Assembly: GCA_018822845.1 (NCBI GenBank)
Contig: JAHJJD010000006.1
Span: forward strand, 42,244 to 106,243
DNA: 64,000 bases
Direction of reading: 5' to 3'
Source: Gammaproteobacteria bacterium
GTDB lineage: Bacteria > Pseudomonadota > Gammaproteobacteria > Thiotrichales > Thiotrichaceae
Shown here piece by piece: positions 39,426-48,071 of this stretch; position 1 is the first letter of the stretch; every line of letters starts with the position of its first letter. The position numbers were made by a program, and so were the translations under genes. Below the pieces are notes generated by a model that ran no database searches, was not told where the DNA came from, and saw nothing but the letters and a program-made list of their open reading frames with translations.

Positions 39426-39971
39426 ATGCCACGCACCAAAGAAGCCTTTTTCATCGTCCTGCTGATATTCATCACCGTGTTGAATATCATCGACTTTTAC
39501 AACGACATGCAGGAAGCGGAACACAACCGCGCGCATCTGGCGCTGGAAGCCCTGATCATTCTGGTCTCCCTGTCCGGCGTCACTTATCTGATTCATGAAA
39601 TCCGCCTGCGCCGCCGTGAGATTGAGGCATTGGGCAAGCAACTGAAAACCACCCGCGCCGACCTCTCCGCCACTCGCGAAACACTGGATGAAACCCGCGC
39701 CAGCCTTTCAGAACTCGACAGCAAACGTTTGCAGGCCAGCCGTCAATACGGCGAAGTGATACAGGAACAACTGCTGGCATGGGGTCTGACCACCAGCGAG
39801 CAGGAAGTGGCGTTGCTGCTACTGAAAGGGCTGAGTTTCGAGGAAATCGCCAACCTGCGCGACACCAGGGAAAAGACAGTGCGGCAGCAGGCGACCGCCG
39901 TCTACCGCAAGTCTGGATTGAACGGGCGGCATGAGTTCGCCGCCTGGTTCTTTGAGGATTTCTTAGGCTAA
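39426..39971 (+). CDS. Membrane-anchored LuxR-type transcription regulator (copy 1)
   Basis: 181 residues. Two membrane helices (~7-25, ~40-57) with a short loop between them, then a coiled coil (REIEALGKQLKTTRADLSAT, ETLDETRASLSELDSKRLQA) and a C-terminal LuxR/NarL helix-turn-helix: LTTSEQEVALLLLKGLSFEE, IANLRDTREKTVRQQATAVY, RKSGLNGRHEFAAWFFEDFL. There is no receiver or ligand-binding domain, so a membrane signal may be passed through the coiled coil. Divergent from the SHP operon, whose control it may share. Its 3' end overlaps the convergent membrane-protein gene by 9 bp. Confidence 0.8.
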   Translation: MPRTKEAFFIVLLIFITVLNIIDFYNDMQEAEHNRAHLALEALIILVSLSGVTYLIHEIRLRRREIEALGKQLKTTRADLSATRETLDETRASLSELDSKRLQASRQYGEVIQEQLLAWGLTTSEQEVALLLLKGLSFEEIANLRDTREKTVRQQATAVYRKSGLNGRHEFAAWFFEDFLG

Positions 39972-40478
39972 TTCCCGCAGACTTCCTTTGTGCTCGACAA
40001 ACAGTCCCAGGAACAGACTGGCCAGCAGGATGAACATGCCCGCCAGCAACCCACCAACCCCAACGTAGGTAAACAGTTCCGTCAACCAGTGCGCATGGGA
40101 AGGGTCACGCCCCATCACCGGGGAAAGGAAAAACATGGTGAACCACGCAAACGGGTAGAAACTGCCGCAACCGATCAACAAGGCAGCCAGCTTTTTGAAC
40201 TTTTCCGCCATCCCGGAAAGGGCAACCAGAAACAGCAGACCCAGCGAGAAAGCTGCCACGCCAGCACTATGGAAATGCGCGCGTTGTGCATAACGCCATA
40301 TCTTGTCAGCGCTTTTTTCATCATGCACATCCGGGTGAGCGGCAATCCCCTGGGCGATGAAATCCTTGAACAGATCCTCATTCACCCCAAACGTGACGCC
40401 CATCCCCACCCCAAACAGGAGGCAGAGCAATACCAACAACAGCCCCACCTTGATGCTATCCAGCATAGCGTTATTCAT
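39963..40478 (-). CDS. Four-helix membrane protein of unknown function
   Basis: 171 residues with four predicted membrane helices (~10-30, ~70-90, ~95-120, ~140-162). HFHSAGVAAFSLGLLFLVAL, GSFYPFAWFTMFFLSPVMGR and HAHWLTELFTYVGVGGLLAG contain several His on membrane borders that could bind haem or metal. I do not recognise a named family. It lies on the opposite strand between the two LuxR-type paralogues. Confidence 0.65.
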   Translation of the reverse strand: MNNAMLDSIKVGLLLVLLCLLFGVGMGVTFGVNEDLFKDFIAQGIAAHPDVHDEKSADKIWRYAQRAHFHSAGVAAFSLGLLFLVALSGMAEKFKKLAALLIGCGSFYPFAWFTMFFLSPVMGRDPSHAHWLTELFTYVGVGGLLAGMFILLASLFLGLFVEHKGSLRELA

Positions 40479-40769
40479 GACGCAAAACTCCTTATATCAA
40501 TTGAATGCCAAAGTCACCCACTCGGGCTAACGTGTGCTGACCTTAGCACCCACACTGGTGGCAGCCCATTGGATAGATGACCGATACCAGCCGTTATTCA
40601 GGCCAACAAATATCCATGGGAGGTTTGCCCGATTGGTTGATATTCCGTGAAATACCACAAGGGTTCGCCGTCAGGATATTATCGGCACGGAATGCGCTTT
40701 CACATGGATAAGACCGACCGAATTCCCTAGAATCATTAACACGTCATGACGCCAGGGATTCAGTCTTTC

Positions 40770-41273
40770 ATGTTCCAGACAAAAGAGCTCCTCATCATTG
40801 CCTTTCTGCTCATCGTAGGGGTTCTCCACACTTACGGCTTTTCCCTTGATCTGCGGGCAAACGACCGGAGCATCCTGCACCTGAGCGTTGATGCACTGGT
40901 TGTGCTGATTTCCTTCGCTGGCGTCGGCTACCTGATGTGGGAAAACCAGCGCAAGCACCGCGAAATCGAAACCCTCAACAGCCAGTTACGCCATTCCCAT
41001 ACCCGCATTTCCGACCTGCACCAGAAACTGCAACAAGCGGGCAAAGGTTACCTGCAACTCATCCACCAACAACTGGACGAATGGGAACTCAGCCCCACCG
41101 AAAAGGAAATCGCCCTGCTGCTGCTCAAGGGTCTGAGCTTTGAAGAAATCGCCAGCATCCGTAACACCAAGGAAAAAACTGTGCGCCAGCAGGCCATTTC
41201 CGTCTACCGCAAATCCGGCCTCAACGGGCGGCACGAGTTCGCAGGCTGGTTCTTTGAAGACTTTCTGGGCTGA
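40770..41273 (+). CDS. Membrane-anchored LuxR-type transcription regulator (copy 2)
   Basis: 167 residues. A paralogue of the protein at 39426-39971 with the same order: two membrane helices (LLIIAFLLIVGVLHTYGFSL; LVVLISFAGVGYLMW), a coiled coil and the HTH LSPTEKEIALLLLKGLSFEE, IASIRNTKEKTVRQQAISVY, RKSGLNGRHEFAGWFFEDFL. ATG 40770 aligns with the start of copy 1; an ATG at 40746 is the alternative. The RND pump genes follow, separated by 122 bp with a perfect palindrome. Confidence 0.8.
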   Translation: MFQTKELLIIAFLLIVGVLHTYGFSLDLRANDRSILHLSVDALVVLISFAGVGYLMWENQRKHREIETLNSQLRHSHTRISDLHQKLQQAGKGYLQLIHQQLDEWELSPTEKEIALLLLKGLSFEEIASIRNTKEKTVRQQAISVYRKSGLNGRHEFAGWFFEDFLG

Positions 41274-41280
41274 CCAGCGG

Positions 41281-41296
41281 TAGGGCAAATGCCCTA
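41281..41296. promoter_or_regulatory. Perfect 16-bp palindrome upstream of the RND pump
   Basis: TAGGGCAAATGCCCTA, with 7-bp arms around AA, lies 8 bp after the LuxR-type gene and 100 bp before the adaptor gene. It is a candidate binding site for one of the adjacent LuxR-type regulators. A related site is at 34865-34880. Confidence 0.5.
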
Positions 41297-41395
41297 AATC
41301 TGCCGTTTCTGACCCTTTGCCGCCTGCCATCCATTAGTTTTGACTAATAGACTCACCAGCATCGCAACCATGTTGCCCCAAGAGTTTATTAGGCC

Positions 41396-42451
41396 ATGTC
41401 ACAGAAACTGTTTGTGTTACTCCTGTCCCTGTCTGCTACCGTCGAGGCAGCAAGTCTCGTACCTGTCCCGCCCGAACAGCGCGCAGCCATGGGTATTGAA
41501 TCCACCCCGGTCTCCGCCAGCGCAGAAGGGCTGGGCATGGAAGTTACCGCCAAGGTTATTCTCCCTCCCGACAGCGTAAGGGTGCTGGCCGCCCCCACCG
41601 ACGGGCTGGTTACCAGCCTGCGCCACCAATCCGGCGAAGCGGTTACGGCAGGCGCACCACTGGTCAGCCTTTCCTCCCCCGACCTGGTAGAAGCCCGCCG
41701 CCAGTATGTGCAAGCCCGCCTGAAATACCAACTGGCCGCCGACAACGCTTCCCGCGACAAAAAACTGGCCGATCAGGGGCTGATTGCGCAAAACACCTGG
41801 TTGCTGACCCAGAACGAGGTGGCACTGGCCAAAGCGGATGTGGAAGCCGCCTCCGCCACCATCCGCCTGCTGGGTGCCAAACCGGATGGGGAAAGCAGCG
41901 AAATCACCCTGACCGCCCCGATTGATGGCTGGGTAGTGGAAACCATGGTCGAACCCGGTCAGCGGGTCGAAGCCCCCGATGCACTGGTCAAAATCGGCAA
42001 CCTGCGCAAGTTGGGGCTGGAAATACCCCTCTCGCCCGACAAGGCTCACCAGTTGAGCGCTGGCCAACCAGTGGAAATTGTTGAGAGCGGTATCCAGGGT
42101 AAAATCACTATCCTGAAAGCAGCGCTGGACACCTCCCAAAACATGCTGGTGCGCGCCGAAATCGAACAGGAAGACACCGTGTTGCACCCTGGCCAATCCG
42201 TCAAGGTGCGTATCCCCCTCGGGCAGAAAGGTCAGGACGCAGCCCTGCATGTCCCTTCCAGCAGTCTGGTATGGGTGACCGACAGCGCCCACGTGTTTGT
42301 GGAAACAGCGGAAGGCTTTACCCCTACGCTGGTCAAGGTACTCAACCAGACCGGCGAAGACGCCAGCGTCACCGGCGTTGCGCCCGACAGCAAGGTAGCC
42401 GTCAAGGGTGTAGCCGCACTCAAGGCCAAATGGCAGGAAGGCGGGGAATAA
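41396..42451 (+). CDS. RND efflux periplasmic adaptor (CusB/CzcB-like)
   Basis: 351 residues with a signal peptide (LFVLLLSLSATVEAAS). A split lipoyl domain (TDGLVTSLRHQSGEAVTAGA; DGWVVETMVEPGQRVEAPDA) surrounds an alpha-hairpin (~95-150, EARRQYVQARLKYQLAADNA), followed by beta-barrel and membrane-proximal domains (LHPGQSVKVRIPLG). No metal-binding N-terminal extension is visible. It links the RND pump to an outer-membrane channel. The pump gene starts 3 bp after its stop. Confidence 0.88.
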   Translation: MSQKLFVLLLSLSATVEAASLVPVPPEQRAAMGIESTPVSASAEGLGMEVTAKVILPPDSVRVLAAPTDGLVTSLRHQSGEAVTAGAPLVSLSSPDLVEARRQYVQARLKYQLAADNASRDKKLADQGLIAQNTWLLTQNEVALAKADVEAASATIRLLGAKPDGESSEITLTAPIDGWVVETMVEPGQRVEAPDALVKIGNLRKLGLEIPLSPDKAHQLSAGQPVEIVESGIQGKITILKAALDTSQNMLVRAEIEQEDTVLHPGQSVKVRIPLGQKGQDAALHVPSSSLVWVTDSAHVFVETAEGFTPTLVKVLNQTGEDASVTGVAPDSKVAVKGVAALKAKWQEGGE

Positions 42452-42454
42452 ACC

Positions 42455-45400
42455 ATGCTCAACTGGTTCACCGAATTCTCGCTGGCGCAACGCTGGCTGA
42501 TACTGGGCGTCACGCTGTTGCTGGCCGCCTTGGGCGTGCGCGCCTTCCAGCAACTGCCAATCGACGCCTTCCCGGACGTTTCCACCACTCAAGTGAAACT
42601 GATCCTGAAAGCCCCCGGCATGACCCCGGAGGAAGTCGAGGCGCGCATCACCCAACCGGTTGAAACCGAGTTGCTGGGCATCCCCAACCAGACCATCCTG
42701 CGCAGTGTTTCCAAATACGCGCTGGCCGACATCACCATCGACTTTGCGGAAGGCACTGACATTTACTGGGCACGCAGCCAAGTGTCCGAACGCTTCGCCA
42801 ACGTCAAGGGTGACCTGCCGGAGAACGTCGGCGGCGGCCTCGCCCCCATTTCCACGCCATTGTCGGAAATGTTCATGTTCACCATCGAAGGGCCGATGTC
42901 CTTGCAGGACAAACGCACCCTGCTGGACTGGACGATCCGCCCACAAATCCGCGCCCTGCCCGGCGTGGCGGACGTGAACGCCCTCGGCGGACGTGTCACC
43001 ACCTTTGAAGTCACCCCCGATCTCGCCGCCCTCAACGCCCGTAGCCTCACCCTTGATGACCTGCGCATGGCGCTGGCAACCAACACCCGCAACGACGGGG
43101 CTGGCCGAGTCAACGAAGGCGAGGAAACCTGGGTGGTGCGTATCGAAGGCGGCGTGAAGCAACTGGACGACCTGCGCCACATCGCCATCAAAAGCATGGG
43201 CGACGTGCCCGTTACCGTCGGCGATGTCGCCAAAGTGGAACTCGGTGAACTCACCCGCTACGGCGCAGTGACCCAGAACGGCAAGGGCGAAGCGGTCGAA
43301 GGGCTGGTGCTGGGCTTGCGTGGCGCGAATGCAGGCCAGTTGATCACTACCCTCAAGGCCAAGCTGGCGGAAATTTCCGCCTCACTGCCGGAAGGCGTCA
43401 CCATCGAACCGTTCTACGACCGCGCCAACTTGGTCGACAAGGCCATCCACACCGTCAGCAAGGCGCTGCTGGAAGCCGCTGTGCTGGTCGGCATCATCCT
43501 GTTCGCTTTCCTCGGCAATGTGCGCGCCGCACTGGTAGTCGCATTGATCCTGCCGCTGTCGGTGCTGGGCACCTTCATCCTGATGCGCCAGTTCGGCCTG
43601 TCCGCCAACCTGATGAGCCTCGGTGGGCTGGCGATTGCAATTGGCCTGCTGGTCGATGCCGCCGTGGTGATCGTGGAAAACATCGTCGCCCACCTTGCGC
43701 ATGACGATGCAAAGGCCAATACCCCGCAAATCCAGAAAGTGCTGTGGGCAGTGCAGGAAGTATCCGCCCCGGTCAGTTCCGGCATCCTCATCATCGCCAT
43801 CGTGTTCCTGCCGCTGCTGTCGCTGGAAGGGCTGGAAGGCAAGCTGTTCGCCCCGGTCGCCATGACCATCGTATTTGCGCTATCCGCCTCACTGCTGCTG
43901 GCGCTGACCACCATTCCGGTGCTGGCTTCCTGGCTGCTGAAACAGGCATCTCATGAAGACCCGTGGCTGTTGCGCATTTCCCGCAAGGTTTACCTCCCGC
44001 TGCTGGATGGCGCGCTGAAATTCCCCAAACCCGTCTACCTGCTGACCGGCCTGCTACTGGTGGCGGCAGTGGCGGTTTACCCCTTCATTGGCAAGACCTT
44101 CATGCCGGTGATGGACGAAGGCGACATGATCGTGCAACTGGAAAAGCTGCCCTCCATCAGCCTTGAGCAGAGCGTGGTCATCGACCAGAAAGTGCAAGCG
44201 GCACTGCTGGAAAAGGTTCCCGAAATCCAGCGCATCGTCGCCCGCGTCGGCTCGGACGAACTCGGCCTCGACCCGATGGGGCTGAACGACACCGATTCCT
44301 TCCTCGTCCTCAAACCGCTGGAAGAATGGCGCACCCCCGACAAGGACTGGCTACAGGAACAAATCCGTCAGGTGCTGGAAACCTTCCCCGGCGTGGCCTA
44401 CAACTTCACCCAGCCGATCGACATGCGCGTGTCGGAAATGCTCACCGGCAGCCGGGGCGATGTCGCCATCAAGATTTTCGGCTCCAGCCTGGAAGAGCTG
44501 AACGGGCTGGCGCAACAGATCGTCACCCTGCTGGAAAAGGTTCCCGGCGCATCCGACGTTTACACCCAGAAAAACGCAGGCGTGCAATACCTGAAAGCGG
44601 AAATCGACCGCACCGCCGCCGGACGCTTCGGCCTGTCAGTGGATGACATCGCCGCCCTGCTGCGCACCCAGCTCGAAGGCGAAATCATCGGCACCATCCA
44701 GCAGGAAGGCCGCCGCATTCCGCTGCAACTGCGCGGTTCCGCCGAATTGCGCAACGCCCCCACCGCCTTGCAGGCCATCCGCCTGACCCTGCCGGACGGG
44801 CGCACCATCAGCCTGGATCAGGTGGCCAAACTGATCCGCACCGACGGGCCGGTTTCCATCAAGCGCGAGAACGCCGGGCGCTTTGTCACTGTCCAAAGCA
44901 ATGTCAGTGGGCGCGATCTGGTCAGTTTTGTGGAAGAAGCCCAGCAAGCGGTCGCAGCGCAAGTGAAGCTGCCTGCCGGTTACAGCATCACCTGGGGTGG
45001 CCAGTTTGAAAACCAGCAACGCGCCGCGCAACGGTTGATGGTCGTGGTACCGCTCGCCTTGCTGCTGATCGGTTTGCTGCTGTTCCTGACCTTTCGTGAC
45101 GTGCGCCAGACCCTGCTGGTGATGGGGAATGTACCGCTGGCGCTGATTGGCGGCATTTTCAGTCTGGGCATTTCCGGGCAATACCTGTCAGTGCCTGCTT
45201 CAGTAGGGTTCATCGCGCTGTTGGGGATTGCGGTACTCAACGGAGTGGTGCTGGTGACATTCTTCAACCAGTTACGCCAGCAAGGTTTCCGGGGAACTGC
45301 GGTGGTACGGGAAGGGGCATTGCGCCGACTGCGCCCGGTGCTAATGACCGCGAGCATTGCGACCTGGGGTCTGGTACCGCTGCTGTTTGCCACCGGCCCC

Positions 45401-45559
45401 GGCTCTGAAATCCAGAAACCGCTGGCTACGGTGGTAATTGGCGGGCTGGTCAGCTCCACCACGCTGACGCTGATTTTGCTCCCACTGCTGTACCGCCAGT
45501 TCATCCTCAAGGGTGAGAAAGCGCGGATACCGCACACGTCACATGAAACCCGTATTTGA
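42455..45559 (+). CDS. Heavy-metal RND efflux pump (CusA/CzcA family)
   Basis: 1034 residues with twelve predicted helices in the usual 1+5+1+5 order. Helix 4 reads SLGGLAIAIGLLVDAAVVIV plus EN, nearer to the CusA pattern (GGIAIAxGxMVDAA) than to CzcA (LDFGLIVDGA), which suggests monovalent Cu/Ag; the second Asp of CzcA is absent. FPDVSTTQVKLILKAPGMTP and GLVPLLFATGPGSEIQKPLA are further family blocks. It should exchange protons for metal ions from the periplasm. No TolC/CzcC channel gene is adjacent. Confidence 0.9.
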   Translation: MLNWFTEFSLAQRWLILGVTLLLAALGVRAFQQLPIDAFPDVSTTQVKLILKAPGMTPEEVEARITQPVETELLGIPNQTILRSVSKYALADITIDFAEGTDIYWARSQVSERFANVKGDLPENVGGGLAPISTPLSEMFMFTIEGPMSLQDKRTLLDWTIRPQIRALPGVADVNALGGRVTTFEVTPDLAALNARSLTLDDLRMALATNTRNDGAGRVNEGEETWVVRIEGGVKQLDDLRHIAIKSMGDVPVTVGDVAKVELGELTRYGAVTQNGKGEAVEGLVLGLRGANAGQLITTLKAKLAEISASLPEGVTIEPFYDRANLVDKAIHTVSKALLEAAVLVGIILFAFLGNVRAALVVALILPLSVLGTFILMRQFGLSANLMSLGGLAIAIGLLVDAAVVIVENIVAHLAHDDAKANTPQIQKVLWAVQEVSAPVSSGILIIAIVFLPLLSLEGLEGKLFAPVAMTIVFALSASLLLALTTIPVLASWLLKQASHEDPWLLRISRKVYLPLLDGALKFPKPVYLLTGLLLVAAVAVYPFIGKTFMPVMDEGDMIVQLEKLPSISLEQSVVIDQKVQAALLEKVPEIQRIVARVGSDELGLDPMGLNDTDSFLVLKPLEEWRTPDKDWLQEQIRQVLETFPGVAYNFTQPIDMRVSEMLTGSRGDVAIKIFGSSLEELNGLAQQIVTLLEKVPGASDVYTQKNAGVQYLKAEIDRTAAGRFGLSVDDIAALLRTQLEGEIIGTIQQEGRRIPLQLRGSAELRNAPTALQAIRLTLPDGRTISLDQVAKLIRTDGPVSIKRENAGRFVTVQSNVSGRDLVSFVEEAQQAVAAQVKLPAGYSITWGGQFENQQRAAQRLMVVVPLALLLIGLLLFLTFRDVRQTLLVMGNVPLALIGGIFSLGISGQYLSVPASVGFIALLGIAVLNGVVLVTFFNQLRQQGFRGTAVVREGALRRLRPVLMTASIATWGLVPLLFATGPGSEIQKPLATVVIGGLVSSTTLTLILLPLLYRQFILKGEKARIPHTSHETRI

Positions 45560-45590
45560 TACGACTTCTCACTTGCCTGGAGACAAACTT

Positions 45591-45995
45591 ATGGCCAAAC
45601 TTGCCACCAACATTCTTGCCACACTGTCGCTACTGAGCGTAGCAGCCTGCGCCAATACATCCGGCCCAGCCGCTGGGACGGCCTTTGTTACCGACACCAG
45701 TGCAGCATCGGTCGCGTTCCGTTCGCTGCGGGTGGAAAGTGGTTCCAGCGGACAGGCGTCCCTGGTCAAAGGCCAGCTTCACCGCACCGGCCACGAGCCT
45801 GTACGCTTCGGGCATGTGGATTACGTCGTGCGGGATGCGCAGGGCAACGTGCGGGAGGAAGGCTGGGTGGAACATTCAGCAGCTATTCGCCTGCGGCATG
45901 CGCATCGGCCATCGCTGTTCAGCATCAATCTGAAACAGCCAGTGACGCAGGGTGATCAGATACAGCTGACATATCATACCAGTAGCCATTCCTGA
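45591..45995 (+). CDS. Small lipoprotein with an Ig-like beta domain
   Basis: 134 residues with a lipobox (LLSVAACANTS). The mature part (VKGQLHRTGHEPVRFGHVDY, VVRDAQGNVREEGWVEHSAA, LFSINLKQPVTQGDQIQLTY) looks like a single beta-sandwich domain. No family recognised. It follows the pump gene by 31 bp, with GGAG 8 bp before its ATG, so it may be co-transcribed and act as a periplasmic accessory protein. Confidence 0.6.
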   Translation: MAKLATNILATLSLLSVAACANTSGPAAGTAFVTDTSAASVAFRSLRVESGSSGQASLVKGQLHRTGHEPVRFGHVDYVVRDAQGNVREEGWVEHSAAIRLRHAHRPSLFSINLKQPVTQGDQIQLTYHTSSHS

Positions 45996-46016
45996 GCAAG
46001 CATGGACATTGCGGGA

Positions 46017-46247
46017 TCAGAGTGGATGAATTTCCACGAGGTAGGTCGGCTTGCTGCCTGCGCTGACCTGGATAACACCATCAGCACTCACCCAGTTGGC
46101 TGCACCGACACGGTTAAAGTTTTCCAGCCCCTTGTCGCCGTCAATCAGTTTCGTCCAATTGCCGCCAGCGGGGTTTGCCGCGCATCCGCCTAACCCGACC
46201 ACCAGCAATCCGAGGGAAAGAGCATATCCAATGCCTTTGCGAGTCAT
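46017..46247 (-). pseudogene. Truncated DUF1080-type lipoprotein
   Basis: 76 residues. Lipobox (VVGLGGCAANP), then NWTKLIDGDKGLENFNRVGA and ANWVSADGVIQVSAGSKPTY, the first strands of the DUF1080 (3-keto-disaccharide hydrolase-like) fold. Full proteins continue for another ~100 residues or more; here the frame ends in YLVEIHPL and runs into the convergent gene. Signal and ribosome binding site (AGGAG) are good, so a short lipoprotein may still be made. Confidence 0.6.
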
Positions 46248-46311
46248 GTTGTCTCCTGTACTTTGTGGGATTGCGCGCAAGTTAGCCCATATTTCCTAGC
46301 AGGAGAGCGGC

Positions 46312-47358
46312 TTACAGCACAACCGTCACCTTCACTCCACCCAGATTGTCAGACTTTTCAAAGGTCATCTCGCCACCGTACAGCTTTACAATATCCTTGC
46401 AAATGGAAAGCCCCAGCCCATGGCCTGCCACTGACTCATCCAGCCGCACGCCACGTTCGGTCATTTGTTGCAGTTCCTGCCCGGTGCGACCTGACCCGTC
46501 GTCTTCCACAATGATACGAATGTGTCCCGAATGGCGGGAAATCTGACAGGAAACATGTTCCTTCGCCCACTTGCAGGCGTTGTCGAGCAGGTTGCCGATC
46601 AGCTCCAGCATGTCTTCGCGATCGCCGAAACGGGTGATGTCGGGTGCGATATTGAGCATGATGCAGCGCGGGGATTTGTGGTGAATGCGTGCCAGTACGT
46701 CCACCAGCGTGGGCAATTCCGCATGGGGATCAAAGCGCTGGGTGGTGTTGCCCTGCCCCGCCATGCGCGCGCGTTTCAGTTCACGTTCGGTCAGTTGACG
46801 GATGCGCCCAGCCTGTACTTTTGCCTGCTGGTTGCCATCACCTGCTGCCGGTTCATCCAGATGTTGCATCAGCAGGTTGAGCGGCCCCTTGAGGGCATGG
46901 GCAAGATTGCCGAGGGAGTTGCGCGAGCGTTCCAGCCGTTCCTGCATCAGATTGAGTAAATGGTTGAATTCGGCCACGATCGGGTAGATTTCGGCAGGTA
47001 CGCTTTCATTTAGCTTGGTGATTTCACCCGCTTCGAGCCGCTGGAGTTCGGTGCGGATGTAGTCAAGACGGCTGAATGTGCGGCGGATTACCATGCCCTG
47101 CATGATCAGGATCAACACGATTCCCCCCGCAGCCAGAAACGGGAACAGCCATTTGAAGCGGTGCTGGCGGTGTTCTACCTGCGGGGTGGCTGCAGGAACC
47201 CCGCTTGCATCCGGCACACAAGCGTAACCCTGAATCTGTAGCGCCTGAGCATCGGTCAGCCTGCGCGGCAACTGGCTACCAACCATCCAGATCAGCGCCA
47301 TCACCAGAATCAGCGTGACGGCAAGATTGACCTGTAGCTGACGTTCGAGCGATTTCAT
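46312..47358 (-). CDS. Two-component sensor histidine kinase (PhoQ-like)
   Basis: 348 residues. Two membrane helices (VNLAVTLILVMALIWMVGSQ; WLFPFLAAGGIVLILIMQGM) flank a periplasmic segment of only ~50 residues. HAMP-like RTFSRLDYIRTELQRLEAGE, HisKA SLGNLAHALKGPLNLLMQHL (phospho-acceptor His), HATPase NLLDNACKWA, VEDDGSG and HGLGLSICKDIVKLYGG. The LAHALKGPL box is the PhoQ/CarS-like variant. It overlaps its regulator by 4 bp (ATGA), and the sensor may respond to cations, since an EF-hand protein heads the operon. Confidence 0.9.
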   Translation of the reverse strand: MKSLERQLQVNLAVTLILVMALIWMVGSQLPRRLTDAQALQIQGYACVPDASGVPAATPQVEHRQHRFKWLFPFLAAGGIVLILIMQGMVIRRTFSRLDYIRTELQRLEAGEITKLNESVPAEIYPIVAEFNHLLNLMQERLERSRNSLGNLAHALKGPLNLLMQHLDEPAAGDGNQQAKVQAGRIRQLTERELKRARMAGQGNTTQRFDPHAELPTLVDVLARIHHKSPRCIMLNIAPDITRFGDREDMLELIGNLLDNACKWAKEHVSCQISRHSGHIRIIVEDDGSGRTGQELQQMTERGVRLDESVAGHGLGLSICKDIVKLYGGEMTFEKSDNLGGVKVTVVL

Positions 47359-48044
47359 ACGGGTGGCTCCGGTTTCGCGGGGTCGATGAACACATAGCCC
47401 TGACCACGGCGGGTGAGGATGCGCCATTCGCCCAGCTTGCGGCGCAAATGACGCACGTAGACTTCGATAACATTGCTGTCGCGGTCGCAATCCTGCTCGT
47501 AGACATGCTCGGTCAGGCGTGACTTGGTGAGGATTTTGCCGGGATGCAGCATGAAATAGCGTAACAGGCGGAATTCGGTGCCCGTCAGCTCAAAGGTTTC
47601 GCCGGTTTCGGTAGTAACCTGCTGATGTTCCTCGTCCAGTTTCAGCCCGCAACAATCCAGCACCTGATTGGTCATCAATGCCTGCAAGTTACGGCGGATC
47701 AGCGCCTGCACCCGCACCAGCAGTTCCTCGAAATGGAAGGGTTTGCCGAGGTAATCATCCGCGCCCGCCTTGAAGCCATCCACCCGCTCATGCCAGGCAT
47801 CGCGGGCGGTCAGGATTATGACGGGCACCAGGTTGCCGCGCTGCCGCCAGTGCTGCAACACCTCCAGTCCGCTGCGACGCGGCAAACCGAGGTCAAGGAT
47901 AATGGCATCATAGGGTTCTTCATCTCCCATGAATTCGCCATCCACGCCGTTACTGGCAACATCAACAGCAAACCCCTCCCGTTTCAGGCGGGTATGCAAA
48001 CCAGCACCCAACTCCGCATCATCTTCTACCACTAACAGGCGCAT
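47355..48044 (-). CDS. OmpR/PhoB-family response regulator (PhoP-like)
   Basis: 229 residues. MRLLVVEDDAELGAGLHTRL, Asp in AIILDLGLPRRSGLEVLQHW, ILTARDAWHERVDGFKAGAD and Lys in DDYLGKPFHFEELL form the receiver. FELTGTEFRLLRYFMLHPGK, SNVIEVYVRHLRRKLGEWRI and LTRRGQGYVF form the winged helix. Partner of the overlapping kinase; 27 bp after the EF-hand gene. Confidence 0.93.
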   Translation of the reverse strand: MRLLVVEDDAELGAGLHTRLKREGFAVDVASNGVDGEFMGDEEPYDAIILDLGLPRRSGLEVLQHWRQRGNLVPVIILTARDAWHERVDGFKAGADDYLGKPFHFEELLVRVQALIRRNLQALMTNQVLDCCGLKLDEEHQQVTTETGETFELTGTEFRLLRYFMLHPGKILTKSRLTEHVYEQDCDRDSNVIEVYVRHLRRKLGEWRILTRRGQGYVFIDPAKPEPPV

Positions 48045-48071
48045 CCGCTCTCCTTGCCAACTGGCTACAGA

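Noticed and set aside
41417..43180. A 587-codon minus-strand open frame opposite the RND genes
   Set aside because: It is antisense to two clear family proteins (adaptor and pump), crosses their boundary, has a His/Gly/Gln-rich composition typical of shadow frames in GC-rich DNA, and matches no family.
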